Shown here: positions 8,464-16,307 of the stretch, piece after piece | How the letters are laid out: every line of letters starts with the position of its first letter | Numbering within the stretch: the first letter of the stretch is position 1 | NCBI RefSeq assembly: GCF_016757215.1 | Contig: NZ_JAESIY010000001.1 | Coordinates: 1-64,000 of the forward strand | DNA length: 64,000 bases | Direction of reading: 5' to 3' | From: Fulvivirga sediminis | GTDB taxonomy: Bacteria; Bacteroidota; Bacteroidia; Cytophagales; Cyclobacteriaceae | Notes under the pieces: generated by a model | The model's input: the letters and a program-made list of their open reading frames with translations, nothing else | Told to the model about the DNA's origin: nothing | Database searches by the model: none | Translations under genes and position numbers: made by a program

Positions 8464-9084
8464 ATGGAAATGTTGAAAGCACTGTTTACAAAACTGGCTT
8501 TTAAGTACACTGAAGATCTCAGGTTAATTAATCAATTTTGGGAGGAAATAGAAGTCGGGTATTCGAGTCCTTTCAGACATTATCATAATCTGAATCACTT
8601 GAAATACATGCTAAATAAAATGACTGAATACTGTGGTCATCTCAATGATACAGGTCCCATCATATTCTCAATTTTTTATCATGACATGGTTTATGACGTT
8701 AAAAGCTCCTGTAACGAGGAAGAAAGTGCATCTTTTGCAAAAAACAGGCTTAAGGAAATGAAAGTGCCAGAAGCTATTATTAAAAAATGCGAGCATCAGA
8801 TTATCTCTACCAACAAGCATCAATTAGATGATGATAGCGATACTAATTTCTTAATTGATTTTGATCTCGCCATTCTTGGAAAAACACCGCATAAATATAA
8901 AGAGTATACACAGCAAATTAGAAAGGAGTATATAATCTATCCTGATGCAGTATATAACAGCGGAAGGAAAAAGGTAATTGAACACTTTCTGGATATGAAG
9001 AATATCTTTAAAACCAGTGAATTTCAATTGACATTTGAGAAACAGGCCAAAAAGAATCTAAAAGCTGAATGGCTGACGTTATGA
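8464..9084 (+). CDS. Predicted metal-dependent HD-superfamily phosphohydrolase (COG4339-like)
   Basis: 206 aa. The motifs match the stand-alone COG4339 family: RHYHNLNHL near residues 38-46 (first His ligands), FYHDMVYD near 72-79 (the HD pair) and DFDLAILG near residues 136-143 (distal Asp). No nucleotide-synthetase or sensor domain is attached. Substrates of this family are mostly unknown, probably nucleotides or phosphoesters. The gene stands alone between a repeat-rich decayed region and a strong downstream terminator at 9095-9125. AT-rich sequence precedes the ATG. Confidence 0.75.
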   Translation: MEMLKALFTKLAFKYTEDLRLINQFWEEIEVGYSSPFRHYHNLNHLKYMLNKMTEYCGHLNDTGPIIFSIFYHDMVYDVKSSCNEEESASFAKNRLKEMKVPEAIIKKCEHQIISTNKHQLDDDSDTNFLIDFDLAILGKTPHKYKEYTQQIRKEYIIYPDAVYNSGRKKVIEHFLDMKNIFKTSEFQLTFEKQAKKNLKAEWLTL

Positions 9085-9094
9085 AGTATTAATC

Positions 9095-9125
9095 AACAAT
9101 GCTTCGCTGAGGGCGAAACATTGTT
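9095..9125 (+). terminator. Intrinsic terminator after the HD phosphohydrolase gene
   Basis: AACAATGCTTCGC (9095-9107) pairs with GCGAAACATTGTT (9113-9125) over 12 of 13 positions with a 5-nt loop, followed by TTCTTG. It starts 10 bases after the stop codon. Confidence 0.8.
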
Positions 9126-9144
9126 TTCTTGAATCTATTAACAC

Positions 9145-9428
9145 TTATACTGTTTTTAACACTCCTGAATCAGCTCTTAACGAAGCTCCGTTAGTAGCTA
9201 CTGATAGCGGACTAGAGAGATAAACGGCCAGATTAGCAATTTCTGTTGGTTGAATAATCGCATTTTGCATTTGCTCACTACTGAGATTCTGTTCCTCTGC
9301 CATTTGTTCTACTACTGAAGCTACACCATCAGAATATGTAGGGCCACCAACTGTTTGGCTATAGCAAAGCCGAGTCCTTGGGTAGAGCCGCTTGTGAAGG
9401 CTTTCTTTCCTGGTAGTCCTAAATTCAT
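9145..9428 (-). pseudogene. SDR-family oxidoreductase, internally deleted remnant
   Basis: Read leftward from 9428, the frame opens with MNLGLPGKKAFTSGSTQGLG, the NAD(P)-binding start of a short-chain dehydrogenase (TGxxxGxG region), then AIAKQL. Near 9351-9356 the sequence jumps, in another frame, to GPTYSDGVASVVEQM and later QPTEIANLAVYLSSP and TNGASLRADSGVL, which is the C-terminus of the same family. The central ~150 residues, including the YxxxK catalytic site, are gone, and a second small gap precedes QPTEIA. It lies directly downstream of a broken TetR gene, its likely former regulator. Confidence 0.85.
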
Positions 9429-9472
9429 ACTTTAATTTATATAATGATTATTAAATAAATAGTCAAAAAAAT

Positions 9473-10054
9473 TTATTGTAAGATCTGCAGTTGTAATTCT
9501 ATCTGCTGATGAAGAATATTCCTATCCGGATATATCCTCCTCGAAGAATTGATTCCGCACCATAAGGTAATCAAGTGCTTACCGAGTACATCCGCAGAAA
9601 TGGCAGATTGAAGATTTCCTTTTCTCTGCTCTGAAATTATAGTGTTAGTATAAAGTGCCTCAGTATCCTTAAGTATTTGTGCGGCTTCCTTTTCAAGATC
9701 TTCATCAACAAAGGTCATTTCTACAATAGTATTAGCAACAATACATCCCTTCTTGTGAGACTTTTCACCTTCGTCGGCTATTCCCAGAAAGAAATTCTTT
9801 ATTAATTCTATCGGTTGCTCACTGCGTTCCAGTAGCTCTTTAAACTGGTTCAAGTCCTCACGCCTCTGAAGAAGAGACCTTCTAAATAGTTCCTTTTTGC
9901 CTCCTTTGAAATTATTATATAAGCTGCCAGCACCCGCGCCAGTACTCTGGCTTAAATCTGCCATTGCAGTAGCACTATAACCCCTCTGGCAAAATACTTG
10001 CTAAGCACTTAGAATTATCTCCTGATTATTATGAATAATTGGTCTTCCTTTCAT
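9473..10054 (-). pseudogene. TetR-family regulator interrupted by an in-frame amber codon
   Basis: The gene reads from an ATG at 10054 as MKGRPIIHNNQEIILSA, then TAG (10003-10001), then QVFCQRGYSATAMADLSQST, the helix-turn-helix, and on to the end at 9473, 194 codons in all. Codon 18 is therefore a stop inside the DNA-binding domain. The remaining open frame from an internal ATG at 9964 lacks the first helices of the HTH and should not bind DNA normally. The C-terminal part (about 40 to 193) is an intact TetR_C-like ligand domain. It sits 44 bp from the SDR remnant, so regulator and target appear to have decayed together. Confidence 0.85.
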
Positions 10055-10412
10055 GTTATTGTAATGTTCGTTACAATAATGCAGAAAAGTGGGATTCTGG
10101 ACAAGTTCGTCATTTATTGTTCTTATTTCTTACTAACTAGATACGTGGACTTTAGGCTGCTTTAGCCAAAATAGCGCGAGTATATACGATCCATTTTTAG
10201 ATTTATTTCGTCATGAAAGGCGTATTTTCTATTTACTTCTCTGCTCAACCAATTCATAGATTGTTCCTAACGACGGTAGAGCAAGATGAAACCACAGTCT
10301 AGTTACACTGAGACGCATCGAAGTTTAGACGATCAGTTCAGATTCATTGTTTAATTACGCCTCAACTGTTTTCCTTTATCATAACACTTATTATTAAGTA
10401 TTACACAAATAC
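10055..10412. other. Intergenic region with one 78-bp repeat
   Basis: A 358-bp gap between the TetR start and the DUF4260 gene. Apart from the repeat at 10270-10347 it holds AT-rich sequence without a recognisable gene. The TetR operator would have been expected just upstream of 10054, but no clear palindrome stands out. Confidence 0.45.
10270..10347. repeat. 78-bp dispersed intergenic repeat, copy A
   Basis: Begins ACGACGGTAGAGCAAGAT and contains ACACTGAG..TCGAAG..TAGACGATC. It aligns without gaps to 19708-19785 with 64 of 78 identical bases by eye. Its core is the reverse complement of the GTCTAC..CTTCGA..CTCAG motif in the repeats at 6611 and 25484. Confidence 0.75.
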
Positions 10413-10766
10413 TCACTTCTTGCCCATGGTTCCTAAATGGGTGTGCTTAAAACTATCAGTGTACTTAAGGCCATAACCTAACATTCTATCAAATGAAATA
10501 TGAGCAAATATGATAATGGCAATTAACAATCCCGTTTGGCTGCCAATTGAGAAACTTACTATCGCCATCAAGACTGCTACTAATCTATGATGGCAAATAT
10601 TATAGGTTATTGCCCCTATCTTAGTGTTAACTGCATAACCTAACATTCCAATATCAGGAACAAACAAGAGCAAGGGAAACCACCACCAAGCTATATCCAA
10701 TTGAGCAAATAAAACCATGCACAGGCCAAAAACAGCCGCTTCTTCTAATTTCAATGTAGTTTTCAT
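10413..10766 (-). CDS. DUF4260-family membrane protein
   Basis: 117 aa. It matches the DUF4260 pattern closely: an aromatic WWWFPLLLF segment, PDIGMLGY, NICHHRLVA, then FAHISFDRMLGYGLKY and the C-terminal DSFKHTHLGTMGK. Three to four hydrophobic segments make it an inner-membrane protein. Function of the family is unknown. It lies 61 bp downstream of the Crp-like regulator gene on the same strand and may be co-transcribed with it. Confidence 0.85.
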   Translation of the reverse strand: MKTTLKLEEAAVFGLCMVLFAQLDIAWWWFPLLLFVPDIGMLGYAVNTKIGAITYNICHHRLVAVLMAIVSFSIGSQTGLLIAIIIFAHISFDRMLGYGLKYTDSFKHTHLGTMGKK

Positions 10767-10827
10767 AATTATATCTATTATCTACTACAAAGATCTCTAC
10801 AAGAAAACCAAAGCTACTTGACATATA

Positions 10828-11400
10828 TCAAGAATTAGCCTTCTTTCTTATTCGACTGAGGGTTTCTGGTGACATGCCCAGCATTGAAGCGATATACTGT
10901 AATGGCACCTGATTAAAAAGCTCTTTGTTATGCTCAAAATAATATTCATATCGTTCTTCGGCTGTCATGGATAGATGTCTATATATGCGCTGCTCCATCA
11001 TAATGAAACATTTAATGATAAAGCCTTTTTCTATCTCATGCCATTTGGGTACCCATTCACCCAATAATTTATAGTCATGTTTAGAGATGTAAGAGATTTC
11101 GGTATCAACTAAAGCTTGAATAGTAAGCTCAGACTTAGCTTCAGTAACGAAGCTTGAAAGATCACCGGAAAAATAGCCTGAAGTGGATATCCATTGAGTT
11201 ATATCTTTTTCCGGAGTAGCTACAAACTGCCTTAATAAACCCTCATGCACAAAGCTTAGCCTTTCACATACCTTACCCGTTTGCAATAGATAATCTCCCT
11301 TCTTCATGGTTGTATGTTTAAAAAGTGAGACAATAGTTTTTAAATCTGTCTCAGGTATCTCTCCAAAAAAAGTAGTGATATATTTCTCAAGTGCGGTCAT
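10828..11400 (-). CDS. Crp/Fnr-family transcriptional regulator
   Basis: 190 aa. An N-terminal cyclic-nucleotide-binding-like beta-roll (residues about 20-115, with MKKGDYLLQTGKVCERLSFV and HEGLLRQF) is followed by a long helix and a C-terminal winged helix (VPLQYIASMLGMSPETLSRI at 165-184). This is the Bacteroidota Crp-like subtype that often lacks the cAMP-binding arginine. No cysteine cluster for an FeS centre is visible. The first gene downstream encodes the DUF4260 membrane protein. It starts 11 bp after the end of the gene at 11412, so the four genes 12813 to 10413 may form one leftward unit. Confidence 0.82.
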   Translation of the reverse strand: MTALEKYITTFFGEIPETDLKTIVSLFKHTTMKKGDYLLQTGKVCERLSFVHEGLLRQFVATPEKDITQWISTSGYFSGDLSSFVTEAKSELTIQALVDTEISYISKHDYKLLGEWVPKWHEIEKGFIIKCFIMMEQRIYRHLSMTAEERYEYYFEHNKELFNQVPLQYIASMLGMSPETLSRIRKKANS

Positions 11401-11411
11401 AGTTATTCGCT

Positions 11412-11864
11412 TTAAGGCTTTTCGTGATAATACTTCTTTTTCAAGTCTTCTACCTTATGGCAGTCACAGCCATAAACATAGGTGCGATAAACAGGTTCAT
11501 TAGGGCCATAATATGGAATTTCATCCTGGTGAAATGTAATGCCGCGCTTTCGTAATTGTTCAGCTAATGTTTTTGAGTCACTTTCAATCCAAGTGAAACC
11601 AATACAATGGCTTTTGGCCCATTGATCAGCAGTAATTTGCTTAAAAGCGTAGGCAACCACTTCTTCTTCATTATCAAACTCCTTTATTATGCTCTTTTGC
11701 CCTCGCTCCGTATAATACCATTGATATTTTCCGGCTGCCTGCTTTATTCCGAAACCCTCATAAATAATATTACCATTAATGCTATAACTATTGAAATTAT
11801 AGCAATTGGCTTCCATCCAAAGTGCCAGCTGTGCCTGCGTTTTGGGAGAATGAATGTCAGCCAT
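11412..11864 (-). CDS. Conserved hypothetical protein coupled to ADP-ribosylglycohydrolase
   Basis: 150 aa, soluble, no signal peptide; I do not recognise the family. The sequence is rich in aromatics (YQWYYTERGQKSI) and has a CDCH motif near the C-terminus (VYGCDCHKVEDLKKKYY) that could bind metal. The start overlaps the end of the ADP-ribosylglycohydrolase gene by 8 bp, so the two are probably translationally coupled and may act together. The size and style resemble small immunity-type or cofactor proteins, but that is speculation. Confidence 0.6.
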   Translation of the reverse strand: MADIHSPKTQAQLALWMEANCYNFNSYSINGNIIYEGFGIKQAAGKYQWYYTERGQKSIIKEFDNEEEVVAYAFKQITADQWAKSHCIGFTWIESDSKTLAEQLRKRGITFHQDEIPYYGPNEPVYRTYVYGCDCHKVEDLKKKYYHEKP

Positions 11865-12813
11865 TTTTCATATTGAGGCTATGATAAAAATCGGCACAAA
11901 GCTTTTCTATGTCTGTCACCCTAGCTAAACCCGCTTTCCAATTGTCGGGGATATTATTTAGACCATAATACAAACCAGCCAATCCTCCATTAATAGCAGC
12001 GGTAGTATCAGTATCTCCACCAAGGTTCACCGCTTTTAGCACAGATTCTACATAAGAGTCAGTAGTGAGCAAACACCATATTGAACTTTCTAACGAATGC
12101 AAAACATATCCTTCTGAAGCTATTTGTTCTGCTGGCAAATGCGTTATATCCAAATTCAAAACCCGATCAAATAACCTGACCTCTTCCTGATTAAAATTCT
12201 TGGTTGCTATAAAAGCCTTTACATGATCAGCGGCCTTTTGTAAGGCTTTGTGTTTATCGTCAGTCATTAACTGAATGCCATATTCAACAAATATGAAGCA
12301 CGACATTACCGATCTGAAATGAGCATGCGTAATAGAAGAGACCTGCTTAATGATTTCATACCTTTTCGCCCTGTCTGGCTCATTTTGTAAATAAAAAACC
12401 AAGGGCAAAATCCTCATCAAAGAACCATTTCCATTACTTTCAGGAAAGAAATCCCCGCTGTAATAAGCACTTTCACCATTTACTATTCTATCTAAACTAT
12501 ATCTGGTCGTTCCGCCAATATCAAAAAGCTCATGTCTGGCTCCCCAATAGCCTTCTTTATACCATTTTACAAATCGCTTGGCCATGTCTTCTATATCGAA
12601 ACCAAGACACAAGCTCTCAGCGGTACAAAACATCATAGAGCTATCATCAGAAAAAGTGCCGGGAGGCTGATTCCAGCACATATACCCCATATAATCTTTC
12701 ACAGGATTTTTAGCCAAGTGTTCTCTACTACTAAACTCTACCGGTACCCCAAGTGCATCACCTATAGCCTGACCCAAAAAGGCCGATTTTATCTTTTCTA
12801 ATTCGTTCTCCAT
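11857..12813 (-). CDS. ADP-ribosylglycohydrolase family protein
   Basis: 318 aa. Macro-independent (DraG/ARH-type) hydrolase fold that removes ADP-ribose from proteins or small molecules using two Mg2+. The metal motifs are visible: GQAIGDALGVPVEF (about 14-27), GTFSDDSSMMF (52-62, equivalent to the SDDT metal site) and VNLGGDTDTTAAINGGLAG (258-276, the second metal site). The length is normal. It leads a leftward unit with the unknown 11412 gene, followed by a Crp-like regulator. No DraT-like ADP-ribosyltransferase is adjacent. Which ADP-ribosylated target it cleaves is unknown. Confidence 0.88.
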   Translation of the reverse strand: MENELEKIKSAFLGQAIGDALGVPVEFSSREHLAKNPVKDYMGYMCWNQPPGTFSDDSSMMFCTAESLCLGFDIEDMAKRFVKWYKEGYWGARHELFDIGGTTRYSLDRIVNGESAYYSGDFFPESNGNGSLMRILPLVFYLQNEPDRAKRYEIIKQVSSITHAHFRSVMSCFIFVEYGIQLMTDDKHKALQKAADHVKAFIATKNFNQEEVRLFDRVLNLDITHLPAEQIASEGYVLHSLESSIWCLLTTDSYVESVLKAVNLGGDTDTTAAINGGLAGLYYGLNNIPDNWKAGLARVTDIEKLCADFYHSLNMKNG

Positions 12814-12904
12814 TTATGCAGAGTTAATCAACTTTAATACAAATCTATTATCACAAATATGTAGAATAACTATTGAGAAAGTAAATGAGTAGAGTGAAGA
12901 GAAG

Positions 12905-13501
12905 TTATTTGAAATTATAAGTAGACTTTAGCTTTTGAATATCTACAGCATACTCATATTTATCCATTTTATACCTTCCACTAAAACTAAACTGTATGGG
13001 TTTAGAAAAATTCACCTCCTTAATCAACTTATAGCTCAGTAAATCCTAATCACCGAGGTATGTTTCAATATCAGAATAGCTATGTCTGTTAAAAGCATCA
13101 ATCAAATCTGTATGATGAATCCTTAAAATGGCATCAATCTGAGGAATAGGAGTTTCAGAATCCTGCTCAATAAAGAATAACAACATGTTTTTTCCTTCAG
13201 AAGTTAGTAGAATTGGCCAGGTAAAATCCCGCGACATGTGATCCGGATCGATTATCAATTGCTTTTTAATAAATGCCGTTTCTAATGGTAATGAATCGCA
13301 TAACCAATAAGCCATGATGAGTAATTCATCATTTTTCGTTAAATCTTCACTAAGATTATAGGAAGTGATATTAAACAAGAGAGAATCTTTGCTAATATAT
13401 GGTGTATCTACATCACTAACATGTTTAGAAACACTAGCCGTTTTCACAGCTGAGCTGCAAGAAATTAAGGTGATAATAAGTATGAAGAAGGATTTAGTCA
13501 T
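12905..13501 (-). pseudogene. Lipoprotein gene interrupted by an in-frame amber codon
   Basis: The lipoprotein signal MTKSFFILIITLISC gives a Cys at residue 15. Open reading ends at TAG (13048-13046) after 151 codons, but the same frame continues for 46 more sense codons with sensible composition (DLLSYKLIKEVNFSKPI, then QFSFSGRYKMDKYEYAVDIQ) to TAA at 12905. The continuation reads as a beta-rich C-terminus in the same style, so the TAG looks like a point nonsense mutation that removes about a quarter of the protein. It is an unknown family. The shorter 151-aa product may still be made. Confidence 0.6.
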
Positions 13502-13581
13502 GATGAGGTTTTAGCGCTGTTTTAGGATAAGGTAAAATTCTATTACCGCAATTGTTTACCATTTAAATTTTCTGCTTTCTC

Positions 13582-14895
13582 CTATTTATGAGCAAAGTCA
13601 CTACGTTTAATTATTTCGGTGATATATCCCTTGTCCCTAATAATGTAGTCAGGCAAATCCATGAGAAAACCACCTTCTATTTCCCATAAAATAATAGTTC
13701 CATCTTTAAGAAAAATCCATCTGGAAAAGCTTCTTTCCTTATTTCTTCGCTCAGTTAGTTCAAAAAAAATTGCCTTGCTAAATTGCCGTTTAAATTTTCC
13801 TTTATCGTTTTGCTTAAGATCATCAAAAAAAGCACTTTTAGCTTCCCCGCTAAGAGATTGATCTTGCACCCAATGTATTTCTCCTAAGCATTCATCACAT
13901 TCTATTAAATATTGATAAACAGGGTTATTTCTTAGTTGATTAATAAGCTTATCTTTATTTCTTTTCAGAGATCTGAATGTACTCATAAGGCTATGTTTTC
14001 CCGAAATTATTGAAAACTGCAATTGATCAGAAAGAGAAGAATCCGTCATTGTTAGCTCAATGCATGGTCTCCCAAACCATCCTCCCCATTCAATGGAAGC
14101 CATATCACCAAATTGAGCTTTTTCTACCTGAAAGAAATTATTTATATACCGAAATTCCTTTTTATAGGTTTTCTTAATATTATGAAATCTAATTTCCTTT
14201 TCTATAACAGTGTGATATAGAGCTTTTATTAAAAAATCATTAAAGCCAACCCCGAGTAATTTAGATTTATTACTGTATTGGCTCTTTGGGAGGATCTCAG
14301 CTATGAATCTAGAAATATTCGAATTATAAATCCTTTTTCCATTAACCTCCCAAGGAAGCATATATGGTTTATTTTTAATTGATGATATTGATAAAGTATC
14401 TGTACGAGTTATAATCTTTATATTAACAAAAACATCATTATAGTGATACTGATTGGGCAACGTTAAACCCCAAATGAATCTTTTGTTATTAGAATAATTT
14501 TTTATAGCCTGAATAGCAATAGAATCTATTTCTTCAGAACGTTCCTCCACGTCATATTCAGACCAGAGCTTTTCAGCATTATTAATCAACCACAGAGAAT
14601 CACGGTTAAACATAAGCAACGGGTTCTGTATAACATGACTGTGATTTTTAAGAGAAAGAATAAGTGAATCAATTAAAGACCGCCGTATTTCTTTAATAAC
14701 TGAATCAGGCCTTTCTGGTGTAGTTAATGACAGGTTATTCCTTAATAGTATATAATCTTTCTTGAATGTAAACTCACCTAAACTAACATCCGATATTAAT
14801 ATTTGCTCCCAATCGCTTTTAAATGAAGTATTCTGCCCATTGGCATAGAGAAAATTAATAAACGTGAAAAACGAAATGATTGTCAGGTGTTTCAT
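13582..14895 (-). CDS. Secreted hypothetical protein
   Basis: I start it at the ATG at 14895, which gives the signal peptide MKHLTIISFFTFINFLYANGQ; an upstream in-frame start at 15000 would add 35 residues with no signal character. The product is about 437 aa, with charged helical and beta segments and paired cysteines (LIECDECLGEIHW near residue 365). It has no domain that I can name. The last 60 residues (RWIFLKDGTIILWEIEGG) look like a beta-rich closing segment. Downstream, a damaged lipoprotein follows on the same strand. Confidence 0.6.
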   Translation of the reverse strand: MKHLTIISFFTFINFLYANGQNTSFKSDWEQILISDVSLGEFTFKKDYILLRNNLSLTTPERPDSVIKEIRRSLIDSLILSLKNHSHVIQNPLLMFNRDSLWLINNAEKLWSEYDVEERSEEIDSIAIQAIKNYSNNKRFIWGLTLPNQYHYNDVFVNIKIITRTDTLSISSIKNKPYMLPWEVNGKRIYNSNISRFIAEILPKSQYSNKSKLLGVGFNDFLIKALYHTVIEKEIRFHNIKKTYKKEFRYINNFFQVEKAQFGDMASIEWGGWFGRPCIELTMTDSSLSDQLQFSIISGKHSLMSTFRSLKRNKDKLINQLRNNPVYQYLIECDECLGEIHWVQDQSLSGEAKSAFFDDLKQNDKGKFKRQFSKAIFFELTERRNKERSFSRWIFLKDGTIILWEIEGGFLMDLPDYIIRDKGYITEIIKRSDFAHK

Positions 14896-15069
14896 CTTTA
14901 ACTTATCTATTCCACCTATCAAACATGGTTTTCCGTCGCCGTGATTCCATTCGATTATTATGCCCAATCCAATTTGAATATTGGCTGTTTTCATTTCCAA
15001 AAAAAAACGGAAATAAAAATTCTAACAAAACTCTAATTTTAGATTTACGTGATGTATGCTTAAACTCTC

Positions 15070-15522
15070 TCATGGCTCAGTACTAATTCCATTAAACTGT
15101 TGTTGAAGCCAGCTTTGAGCGACCAGCTTCATATCACCTTCAAACAAACTTTTTAATGTTACTTGATTAAAATAGGTACAACCCGAGCATACAGAGACTG
15201 AATTAGTAGAGCTCTTTATCTCTGAAATCAGAGTAAGATGTTCATTTGTCAATTCAAATTTCTCTAAGCTGCTAAATTTTTCTAAGCAAATAACCGCCAT
15301 ATATTTCTTCGCATTATTCTTAGAGGTTAACATGTTTAAAAGTGCCTTATAATTATTTTTCTCTAGTATACGACCTACCTCTTCCAATGTATTAGTTTGC
15401 TTACCAGCAAAATAGCAGGCAAAACCAACCATCTCTTTTTCATCTACCTGAGACTGTGCTGATATTGGTTTAACAACTATAGCCAGTAAACTGAATATTA
15501 AAACTATTGTGACCTTTTGCAT
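15070..15522 (-). CDS. Small secreted hypothetical protein
   Basis: 150 aa. The signal peptide MQKVTIVLIFSLLAIVVKPI ends in SAQS. The mature part is helical, with a segment like HEAT or TPR repeats (LEEVGRILEKNNYKALLNML, AVICLEKFSSLEKFEL) and a CSGCTYF cysteine pair near residue 112. Similar small proteins often appear in arrays in Bacteroidota genomes, with unknown function. It precedes the 13582 gene on the same strand with a 174-bp gap. Confidence 0.6.
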   Translation of the reverse strand: MQKVTIVLIFSLLAIVVKPISAQSQVDEKEMVGFACYFAGKQTNTLEEVGRILEKNNYKALLNMLTSKNNAKKYMAVICLEKFSSLEKFELTNEHLTLISEIKSSTNSVSVCSGCTYFNQVTLKSLFEGDMKLVAQSWLQQQFNGISTEP

Positions 15523-15579
15523 ATAGCCGATAAAACTTCAAACCAAAATCTATATTAATATCCACATATAAAAGAAAAA

Positions 15580-15624
15580 GCCAACATACATGAAAACTAT
15601 ATGCCGTTATTCATGTGTGTTGGC
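15580..15624 (-). terminator. Intrinsic terminator for a leftward gene
   Basis: GCCAACATACATGAA (15580-15594) pairs with TTCATGTGTGTTGGC (15610-15624) over 15 bp with one G-T wobble. Read leftward, the stem is followed by a T-rich tract (TTTTTCTTTTAT). It lies just downstream of the frameshifted gene at 15675-15996, supporting that sequence as a former leftward gene. Confidence 0.8.
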
Positions 15625-15674
15625 CTATTCTCTGCATTAATAACTGCTACCTTAATTTTGATTTGGTCAGCAGC

Positions 15675-15996
15675 TTAAGAAAAGCTGAGTTTTCCGCTAA
15701 TCATCTCCTCAATCATTCCTTCATAAGGAGCTTCATAAACAACCTTTTCATTGTTCCGCCCTTCGTCTTTTTAAATACTATTTGTCCGAATTCCAGTACT
15801 ACATATTTAGGATAGATTTCATGTTTTTCACCAGACTCTTCCATAAGTGGAATAGCAGCGTTTTGAAGGCGGACAGTTATTTCAGGGTGCTCATGAACCC
15901 ATTTAGGGAAAAGTTCACCCCATGTAATTTATTGTCATTAGGAATAAAATCCAGACTAGCATCGGTGCCATATATTAGATCTTTTTGATTTTTCAA
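15675..15996 (-). pseudogene. Remnant of an unknown gene with multiple frameshifts
   Basis: Read leftward, three frames join into one plausible protein end: [20 protein letters not shown] in one frame, then [20 protein letters not shown] and [18 protein letters not shown] after a shift at a G4 run, then [20 protein letters not shown] and the stop after a second shift. The codon content and the terminator placed 50 bases downstream support real ancestry. I do not recognise the family. The 5' part of the gene is missing or too degraded to read beyond 15996. Confidence 0.6.
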
Positions 15997-16150
15997 TCAG
16001 AAAGCTAAATTTTAAAATGAAAAATTAAGTGGCTTGCAATAGCGCAATCAACTTTAGCCGAACCTCTAAAAAATATACAGGCCAATCTCCTAAATGATTT
16101 ATTAAGGCTAATTCTACGGTTGGTATATAAAGTAATAATAAACTTACAGA

Positions 16151-16291
16151 ATGGAAAAATATTCAGATTTCCAGAATGATGCAAAAGCGTTAATCAATTC
16201 AAAAATGGCCTATTTCAAAAAGTTAATAAAAACTTATAGCCACTTCTATGAAACTTTGACAGGATATTCGTTACTTCCTATATTGGTTTAG
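16151..16291 (+). CDS. Possible small ORF or truncated gene, 46 aa
   Basis: ATG at 16151 opens 46 codons (MEKYSDFQNDAKALINSKMA then YFKKLIKTY) ending TAG at 16291, 16 bp before the pyruvate kinase-like gene. The composition is protein-like and amphipathic, and an AT-rich promoter-like stretch precedes it. It may be a small gene, a leader peptide or the 5' stub of a lost gene. There is no family evidence. Confidence 0.25.
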   Translation: MEKYSDFQNDAKALINSKMAYFKKLIKTYSHFYETLTGYSLLPILV

Positions 16292-16307
16292 TAAGAATAA
16301 AACTGAC

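Noticed and set aside
10001-13048. Recoding of TAG as a sense codon in this organism
   Set aside because: Other genes, such as the pyruvate kinase-like gene (18123-18125), end in TAG at natural positions, and only two genes contain an internal TAG, both in a decaying region.
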